Shown here: positions 28,138-37,400 of the stretch, in pieces | How positions within the stretch are numbered: the first letter of the stretch is position 1 | How the letters are laid out: each line of letters begins with the position of its first letter | Assembly: GCF_018327705.1 (NCBI RefSeq) | Contig: NZ_BNEM01000001.1 | Span: 3,534,001-3,598,000 of the forward strand | Source: Catellatospora sp. TT07R-123 | GTDB taxonomy: Bacteria > Actinomycetota > Actinomycetes > Mycobacteriales > Micromonosporaceae | Direction: 5' to 3' | DNA: 64,000 nucleotides | The notes under the pieces: generated by a model | Database searches by the model: none | Seen by the model: the letters and a program-made list of their open reading frames with translations, nothing else | What the model was told of the DNA's origin: nothing | Program-made: the position numbers and the translations under genes

Positions 28138-28422
28138 TTATGAAGCACGACCTAGACGGGAAACATAGACATAATCGGCGCCAACCAGCCTGCAAAATGT
28201 GGTGAGCCGCTGGAATATTTCGTCATCAATCGCCATCTCGTTTTCGCACAACTGCTCGCATAGCGTCTCGAATCCCAAGATCGACTCGTTCGCCGCGACC
28301 ATCTCGCGAAAGCTATCAAGATCTACGGGAGCGACCTCAATTGCGCTGCTCGAGCCAACTCGGTCCCGCAGGAGGCCGATTAGGAGATCGGCCTCCTGGT
28401 CGATTTTCTTGTGAATGTTCAT
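28138..28422 (-). CDS. MafI-like immunity protein for the EndoU toxin
   Basis: This 94-residue acidic protein has the pattern of MafI-family immunity proteins: two N-terminal helices, then ESILGFETLCEQLCENEMAI and DDEIFQRLTTFCRLVGAD. MafI proteins neutralise MafB toxins, some of which carry EndoU nuclease tips, matching the toxin encoded upstream. Its ATG overlaps the stop codon of the RHS gene by four bases, so toxin and antidote are made together. GC content is low, like the toxin tip, as expected for an exchangeable cassette. The family name rests on pattern recognition only. Confidence 0.65.
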   Translation of the reverse strand: MNIHKKIDQEADLLIGLLRDRVGSSSAIEVAPVDLDSFREMVAANESILGFETLCEQLCENEMAIDDEIFQRLTTFCRLVGADYVYVSRLGRAS

Positions 28423-31400
28423 CTGGGAGGGAATGCCGTCTTCAACAGATTGTCAAACGGCTGATAGATCACACGAATGTTGACGTTCCACCTCGTAGCG
28501 TGCGTGATCCACTTGGCCGGGTCCAAAGCTCTCGTAAGAAGTGATCCTTGAGTGCCTGTCTGGTTACTCCATGCAGTCGCGGGATCAGTCACGATATCAG
28601 AGACCGCGTGCATGATCTTGTCACCCGACCAGTGCCAGGGGAACAAGCTTTTACCCGCGTTTCCAGGCCACAGATGTCCACCAGAGGTAGCCGAGTCTCC
28701 CTGAAGCACGTGCCGAGTCGCCTCCTTCGAGAAGATGTTGACATATCCGCCCGCCGGCTTGGTGAAGGAACTCACGAGTTGCTGGATGGGTCGAACAGCA
28801 GTGCCAAGCGCCGACCGACCAGCGCCCTTGAGGCCGGACATCGCGGCTTGTCCCAAGCCCAGCGCACCAGACCCCAGGCTCCTGGCGCCACCAAGAATAT
28901 TGGCTCCTTCGGCGCGGAAGGCACCGCCGAACTTGCTGACTGCTCCGCTGAGTCCCTCCGCCAGGGCGTTCTTCATCCCGCCGCCGACGACCGCCTTCAG
29001 CCCAGAGCCCACCATCGATCCGAGGCCGCCGAGGGCGGCGCCGGTGACGGTGCCGAAGGCGATATCGCCGACCAGTTCCCAGCCGGTGTGGCCCTTCATG
29101 GTTCCGGTGACCGCTGATCCGACCGCACCAGCGAGCGCCCCGCAGCCGACGGCACCGATACCGGTCCAGCCGATCGCGGCGCCGCAGACCGCGCCCACGA
29201 CCACACCGGCGACCACGCCCGCGATCTCTGCCTTGTGCGCCTCGACCCACTTCTCGGTCGCCTTGTACGCATCCTTGATCGCGTTGCCGGCCTTGCGGAC
29301 GTTCCGCTCAACCTGTGCCCTTACCGCGTGCCCGGCCTGCTTGGCCTTGTTATACGCAGCCTTCGCCTGCTGCTTGTGTGCGGCCGCCTTGTTGGCGGTG
29401 TACTTGCGGCCGGAGTCAGCCCACTTCTTGACGCCCTTCAAACCCAAGCTGTCGGCGGCGTTACTGAGATCGCCCAGCGCTCGGTTGGCGACCCCGTAGC
29501 CCCACGACACAGTCGAGTGGTACGCGGTGGAGACGCTGTTGTTGACGAACTGGCCGACCGAGGAGTTGTTCCACTTCTGGACCGCGCTGCTGGCGACCTT
29601 CTTGGCCCCACAGACGACGTCGTACCAGGAACAGTGGCCGGACTCATCGGTCGCGATCAGCGGGATGCCGTCGCCGTACTGGTAGCGGTTGGCGCCGATG
29701 GAGGCCGGGACCGGGTTGTTCGAGACCGTGTCACGGGAGTCGAACTGGCCGGTGTCCGGGTTGTACCACCGGGCGTGCATGTTGACACGGCTGGTGAGGT
29801 TGTCGGTCCACTCGGACTGGTAGCCCAGGTTGCCGATCATGCCGGTCGCCTGGAGCACCTTGCCCAGCGGGTCGTACGCGGTGGATCCGTCGAGCACCGT
29901 GCCAGTGGCCGTGAACTGGCCCACGACGTCGGTGTGCGCATCGGTGAACGCGTACCGCTTGGCCGCGCCCGCGACTTCGCCGACCAGCTCGCCCGCGGTG
30001 CCGCGGACGTAGGTCGCCGTGCCGTCACCGGCGAGGTCGTTGCCGACGCCGGTGTACGAGAACCCGGGGCGGATCGCCCGTCCCAGGCCGTCGTACTCGT
30101 ACGTCTGCGTACCGCCGGCCGCCTGCTGCGACGCGACCATGTCGAACGCGTCGGACAGGGTGGCGAACGTGCCGCTGCCGTCCGACACCTGGGACAGGGT
30201 GCCCCGGGGGGTGTAGGAGTAGTTCGCCCCGGCGCCCGTGATCAGGCGGTTGCGCTCGTCGTACGTGAACGTCTTCGCGCCGTTCTGCACCCGGTTGCCG
30301 GACTTGTCGTACGCGTAAACCGTGATGTTGGTGCCGTCGTTCCACGAGGTCAGGCGGTTGGCCTGGTCGTAGTCGTACGTGTTCGTGCCGGACTTGGCGA
30401 ACCCGGTGGTCGTCTTGGTGCGCTCGTTGCCGTTCAGGTCGTAGGTGTAGTCGACCTTCGCGACCGTCGTCGGGGTGGCCCCCGTCGTCTTGAGCTCGTC
30501 CAGGTTCATCCGGTGCAGGTCGTCGTACCCGATGGTCCGGACCCGGGTCCCGCTGTACGTGATCTTGTTGACCTGGGACAGGTTGTTGTACTCGTACGTC
30601 GCCTGGACGGCGGTGCCGTTGGTCACCGTCGCCAGCCGGCCGGTGGCCGCGTCGTACCCGTAGACCGTGTCGCCCGCGGCGTCCGACCGCTTGGTCATGC
30701 CGCCGTCGGCGTTGTACTGGAACGACGAGTTGCCCGACGGGCCGGTGACCGAGGTCGGCAGGCCGCGGTCGTCGTACACGAGCGTGTTGGTCCCGCCCGA
30801 GCCAGACAGCGTGGTCATGCGGCCCGCGTGGTCGTAGCCGAAGACGCGGTCCGCGGTCACGACCTCGGCGCCGGTGCCGGACTGGCTGGTCAGGCGGCCC
30901 ATCTCGTCGTAGTCGAAGGTGATCGACACACCGCCGGGCTGGGTCTGCGACACGGTCCGGCCCGCCGCGTCGTACGCGGTGGTGTAGGTGTAGTCAGCCG
31001 CGTTCGGGTGGGTCGCCGTCGCCGGTTCGATGACCGACTCGGGCAGGCCCATCGTGTTGAACGTGGTCCAGAACGGGTTGCCACGCCCGTCGGTGAACCG
31101 GGTGCGGTTACCGGCGAGGTCGTAGCCGAACGAGGTGAGGATCGAGTCCGAACCCGAGATCGGCTGCCGGTACGAGGCGAGCAGGCCGGTCGCGTCGTAC
31201 GCGAAGGTGGTCTTGTAGCCCAGAGCGTCGGTGCTGCTCAGCACGTTGCTGTTGGCGTCGTACTCGGTCGACTCGGTCTTGAGCAGCGTGTTGCCCGACT
31301 TGTAGGCCGAGCTCGACACAGCCCGGTCCGCCAGGTCGTACCCGGTCTTGGTGTACGAGCCGTCGGGCAGGGTCGTCTGCTCCAGGCGGCCGCCGCCGTC

Positions 31401-34400
31401 GTAGCCGTAGTTGGTGACCTTGTTGGCGCTGTCCGTGGAGGTCAGCGTCTGCCCGGCCGTGTTGTAGGTCTTGCCGGTGTGCACGCCGCCGGGCGACGTC
31501 ACGTCCGACACCCAGCCGCCGAAGCCGTAGGTGTACTTCGTCTCCAGCGTCTGGCTGGTCTGGCGGACGTACTCCCGGGTCTTGTCCGTGCGGCCCAGGT
31601 AGTCGTACACCGTCTCGCTGACGGCGCCCTCCGGGTCGGTCACGGTCAGGACGTCACCCGTGTTGTTGTAGGTGTACTTGGTCACGCCGCCGTCGGGAGC
31701 GGTCTTGCGCCACACCCGGCCGAGCTGGTCGTAGTCGTAGCTGCTGACCTCGCCCATCGGGTCGGTGACGGTCTTGACCTGGCCGAGGTCGTCGTAGGTC
31801 GACGTGGTCTCGGGCGTGATCGGCGTCGACGAGCCCGGCGGGGTGTACGAAGGCATCCGCACCTTCACCACGTGACCGGCCGCGTCGTACTCGGTGCGGG
31901 TCCAGTTGCCCAGGGCGTCCTGGGAGTCGCTGACCCCGCCGAACGTGTCGTAACCCGCCCACGAGACGGCGTTGGCCTGGACCGGCGCCTGCCCGTAGGT
32001 CTCAGTCGTGACCTGCGGGGTGGTCGTCTTGACCATCCGCCCGGCCTCGTCGACCTCGTAGGTCGTCGTGTTGCCCATGGCGTCGGTGACAGCCTTGACC
32101 GCACCGTCCACGTCGAGCTGCGACGACGACCGGATGACCTTCGCGTCGGCCGCCGGAACCGTGCCGCCGACGATGCCGCTGATCTCCGAAGTGCTCAGGG
32201 CCTTCTGGTAGAGCTGCACATCGTCGATCTCGCCCTTCCAGTAGTTACCTCGCGATCCGTTGAACATGCCCGCGCCGATGACCAGGGGACCGACGGTGCT
32301 GAAGGGGGTCGAGACGGTGTCGGTGCCCTCCTGAACGCCGTTGACGTACAGACGCATCGTCTTCGTGGTCGCGTCGAAGACACCTGCCAGGTGGGTCCAC
32401 GTGTTGACGGCCGGTGTCGAGGTCGACGCGGGGCCCACGAAGCCCGCGTCGGCGACGTCGCCGTTCTTCATCGTGAACTTCCACGCGCCCGTGCTGTCGT
32501 ACCGCAGATCGAACGGGTTCTGCTGATCCCCCGAGGTGCCGAGGATCTTGCGGGTCTGCGTGTTGTCCGCGAGCCGTACCCAGGCCGCGACCGTGAAGCT
32601 CCGCTTGCTGTCGACGGCGGTGCCGGTCGTGGTCAGGTAGGTCGCGCCGCCGAAGGACGCGGACGTCCCGTGCTCGGTCGACCAGCTGAGGTTCGTGCCC
32701 TTGGCCGGGTTGTTGCCAGCCGCGTCCGCCGCCGTGGTGCCTGCGGTCTCGTCGAGCTTCCACCGGCCGACCGGGGTCGGGCTGGTGGCGGACAGGTACG
32801 TGGTCGCGGCGACCTCGCGGCCCATCGGGTCGTAGATCGACTCGTTGTAGCCGTAGACCTTGCCGGTGCCGTCCTTGTCCGTGGTCGAGATGACACGGTC
32901 GTCGGCGTCCAGGGCCTGGGTGGTGGTGCGGTTGAGGCCCGCCGGGTCGAGCGTCGACTCGTACTGCCGGTTCGCGGCGTCGTACTTGTACGTCATCGTC
33001 GTGGCGCCGTTGTTGGTGACCTGCTGGGTCAGGTTGCCCGCGGCGTCGTAGGTGTTCTGCTCGACGGTGAAGGAGCTGGTGCCCTTCTTGCGCACGACCT
33101 TCGCGACCAGGCCGTTGTCGGTGTAGGTGTACTCGCTGGTGACACCCTCGGCGTCGGTCTCGGAGGCCAGGCGGCCCGCCGCGTAGTACGCCTTCGACGT
33201 CAACACCAGGTCGATACCGGGGGCCGGCAGCGGGTTGGCCGGGTCGCCCCGCCAGCCCTTGACGGTGGTGGTCGTCAGGTTGCCCGTCTCGTCGTAGGTC
33301 GAGAGGGTCTCGTCGCCGTTCTGCTCGACCTCGCGGACCACGCGGCCGAAGTTGTCGTAGTAGAGGGTCGTCGTCTTGCCGGCCTCGTCGGTCGAGGTCA
33401 GCACCTGGTTGTACTGGTTGTAGGTGCTGGACTTCGTCCGCGGCGCGTCACCGCCGACGAGGGTGTCCGCGGTCGTCTCGGACAGGACGTTGCCGTCGTA
33501 GTCGTAGACCGTGGTGGTGATCGCGGTGTGCTGCGCACCCGTGATCCGGTTGGTGATCGTCGGATCGGTCTGCGTCTCGACCCGGTTGGCCTTGTCGTAC
33601 TTGTACGACGTGGTGACACCGGCCGGGTAGCTCTTGTTGATCTCGGTCTCGGAGGTCCGGCGGCCCAGGTCGTCGTAGACGTAGGTGGTGACCAGGCCGC
33701 CCGGGTCGGTGACCTTGGCGACGTCGCCGTTGGGGTAGTACTCGACGGTCTGCACCGCGCCGCCGGGCGTGGTGGTGGTGCGCGGCAGGCCCGCCGGAAC
33801 CGTGGCGTTGTACGCCTCGACGTCGTAGATCCGCGTCGAGGTGCTGCCGTCCTGCGCCGGGACGAGCACCGAGATCTTCAGGTACTTGGCCGCCACCGGC
33901 GCGGGCAGCGTGTGCTTGCTGACCGCCGACGTGTTCCCGCGGACCTGGAGCTGCGTGGTCCACGCGGTGCCGTCGTTCGAGGTGAGGATGTCGAAGTCCT
34001 TGGTGTTGAGGCTCGCGGCCTCACCACCGGCCTCCGCGTGCCGCACCGTGACCGTGGTGAACGTCTGCGCCGTCGGCCACTGCGCCTGGAGCCACGCCGA
34101 GGCGACGTTGGAGCAGAACTTGGACCCGGTGCCGGTGTTGAGGTCGAACGCCTTGTCCGGTGTCTCGCTCGCGCTGCACGTGGTGCTGCCGGTCAGCGTC
34201 GGCGCGTCGGTGTAGACCGTGCTGGTGACGCGGCCGAGCGGGTCGACGACCGCGGTCCGGTTGCCGCGGGTGTCGTACTGGTAGGTCGTCCGGTAGGTGT
34301 TGTCGGTGCCGCTGGCCGAACGGCCGTCGCGCATCTCGGTCATGACGTCGTTGCGCGGGTCCGGGGTGAGCACCCGCGTCACGGCGTCCGGGTAGAAGCT

Positions 34401-37400
34401 GTAGTAGACCGTCGAGCACTTGTTCGTCGAGTAGTCCTGGCAGGTCGTCGACGAGACCGTGTTGCCGCGCACGTCGTGCTCGGTGATCGTGACGTTGCCG
34501 TCCGGGTCGGTGACGGTGCGCAGGAACCCGGCGACGTCGTAGCCGTAGCGGGTCGTCTTGCCGCGTGCGTCGGTCTCGGCGATCTTGCGACCCGTGTTCA
34601 GGTCGGTGATCGTGATCTGCGACTTGTTGTCCGGGTCGGTAGTGGTGATCGACTCGCCCTGGGTTCCGTTGACCTTGTCCCGGGCGGTGAACTGCGCCGC
34701 GACCTGCGAGGCGCTGAGCGCCTGGCGGAAGGTGGCGAACTCGGCGATGCCGCCGTCCCAGTACCCGACGCTGTATTCCGAGCCGATGTTGCCGTTGCCA
34801 CCCGAGTTGTTCAGCGGGACGGGCGACGTCAGCGAAGCCACCTGCGCACCGTTGACGTACAGCTTGACGGCGTTGGTCGTGGTGTCCGCCGTCACGGCCA
34901 GGTGGGTCCACTCACCGATCTTGACCAGGTTGGCCGGCGACGGCAGATCCCACCATGCCTGGGTGCTGTCGGTCTTCGTGCCCTTGCCGATGACGCGCCA
35001 GCGGTCGCCCGCCTTGTCGTAATAGATCTTGAAGGCGCTGCCGATGGCCCCGCCGATCACCGTGACGTACTGGTCGGCGTCCTTGTCATCCATCTTGACC
35101 CAGGCCGACACCGAGAACGGCTTGGACGTGTCCAAGGTCGCGGGCGTGGCCACGTACGAGGTGGTGCCGTTGAAGTCGGCCACGGTGCTGTCGGCGAACG
35201 GGCCGTTGGCGGCACCCAGCGTCACGTTGTTGTACGTGGCGACGTTGCCGTTGATCTGGTTGATCGTGGTGCTCGTGCCGGTCTCGGCGAAGCGGTAGTA
35301 GTCCACGGGCAGTGCCGCGAGCACGGTGCTCTGGTAGACCAGGCTGGTGCCCTGGACGACGGGCGCGTTGAGCTTCCAGACGCCGCCGTTCTCGTCGGTG
35401 ACGTCCGAGACCATGCCGCTCACCCGGTCGTAGTTGACCGACGCGGCGATCTTGGTGCCCGACGGGCGCTTGACGGTCTTGAGCAGCTCGGTGGAGCGCT
35501 TGGCGTCGAAGAGCGCCTTGGCGTCGTCTGCCGTGAGCGCGCGGTCGAAGAACGCCGCCTCCGCCAGGGAGCCGTTGAAGTAGTCACGCGTGCCGGTGTT
35601 CTTGTTGGCGTCGGCGTGGCTCTGGTTGGGCCAGTTGCCGCCGAGGTAGCCCAGGCCGAGGTAGGTGGACTTCTCCTCGATGCCCCGCACGAACAGGCCG
35701 GACTGCGACGCCTTCTCGACGCCGTCCACGTAGATCTTCTGCTGGTCGCCGAAGGCGGACAGCACCGCGTGGTGCCAGTTGCCGTCGGCGTAGGAGGCCG
35801 TCGTCGCCATCGGCGCGTGCAGGCGGCTGTGCCAGGCCTGGTTGAGCTTGGGCACCGGTCCGCAGCTCCACAGCTGCAGGAACGTGCCGTTCGCGACGCC
35901 GTTCTGCTCGACGTCGACGCACTTGCCGGACTGCTGGCCGACGATGCGGCCGTCGGCCAGGAGGGTCCATTTCTGGTTGATGCCGGTGCTGCAGCTGTAG
36001 ACGATGAGGTCGGTGCCGTCCGCGGTCGACGAGCCGTTGGCGTCGAGGCACTTGGTGACGCCGTTGGACGTCACCGCGAGCCGGGACGAGGAGTCCAGGG
36101 TCCACTTCTGGTGGGCCCCGCCGTTGCAGTCCCAGATGTAGGCCCGGTCCGCGTTGTTCAGCGGGATGCCGGCCTCCATGCACCTGCCCGCGCCGGTGCC
36201 GACGATGCTGTCCAGGGCGCCGGTGGCCGGGGCGGTCGGGAAGCCGCCCATGAGCTTGCCGTCGGAGCCGAGGTAGAGGGTCGGCTGGTAGGCGCCGTTG
36301 GAGGTCGCGGCCGTGGCGGGATCGTCCCAGGACTGGCTCAGCAGGACGTTGTCACCGGTGCCCGAGGCGGCCTTGAACCACATGCTGACGGACCGGTAGC
36401 TGGCGTTCGAGGCCAGGTTCGACGGGACCTTGACCGAGGACGCGGTGCCGTTGAAGCTGACGGCCTTGCCCGTCCCGCCCGACAGCGGACCGGTCTGGTT
36501 GTAGGTGAGGGCGGTCGCGGTGCCGTTGTCGACCCCGGCGTTGTCGGTCACCGCGCTCTTGGCGGGGCCGGCCGCGGTCTCGTTCAGCCGCCAGTAGGAG
36601 CGCGGGCCGTAGTTGAGCACGACGCTCTGGTAGACCGAGTTGGTCTCGTAGGTGTAGGCCGTGCAGTGCGCCCAGTCGTTGGGCGGGCAGACCGAGGTCA
36701 GCTTGTCCCCGGTGTAGTTGTACTGCCAGGTCTGCACCGAACTCGCGTCGGCCGGGTCGGCCTGCTGGCCGTAGACCGTCGCCACGTGGAACGCGGTCGC
36801 GCCGCTCGGCTGCGACCAGGTGAAGTACAGCTTCCGGCCGGAGGCCGCGATCATCTTCGACAGACGGTTGCTCGCGTCGTACTCGAAGGTCTCGGTGCGG
36901 CCCTGCGCGTCGGCGGCGGAGCTGATCGCGTACGCGCCGGTGGCGATGTTCTTGGCGAAGACGTACCTGGTGCCGTCCTTGTCCACCAGCTCGTAGCCGC
37001 CGCCGGTGACCGATTTGAAGGTGGCGAAGCGCCCGCTCGGCGGGCTGAACGTGGTCGCCGGGGCGGCGTCCTTGCCGAACGCGACGTCCTGGCCGTTGGG
37101 GTAGGTCACCAGGACCGTCTGCAGCGCGCCGGTGGCGTCGGTGCGCTCGACCGCCCGGGAGTCGGCGATGCCGGCCCAGCCGAAGCCGAACGCGCCGTTG
37201 CGCGGGTCGACGCTGTTGTACGAGCGCTGCACCGACAGCGACGGGCCGACCGTGCTGACCGTGGCGTCCGTCGCGGCGGTGGTGTAGTTGCCGGAGGTCG
37301 GGTCGAAGCCCTTGTCGCCGTTCTGCGACAGGCCGGAGGTGATCGTCGGCTGCGGCACCGGCGTGCTCAGCATGTTGAACTTCTGCGACGTGCTCGGAAG

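Noticed and set aside
27586-28143. 185-codon plus-strand frame in the low-GC pocket
   Set aside because: The sequence looks random, with no start signal, and it runs through the hairpin at 28076-28112.
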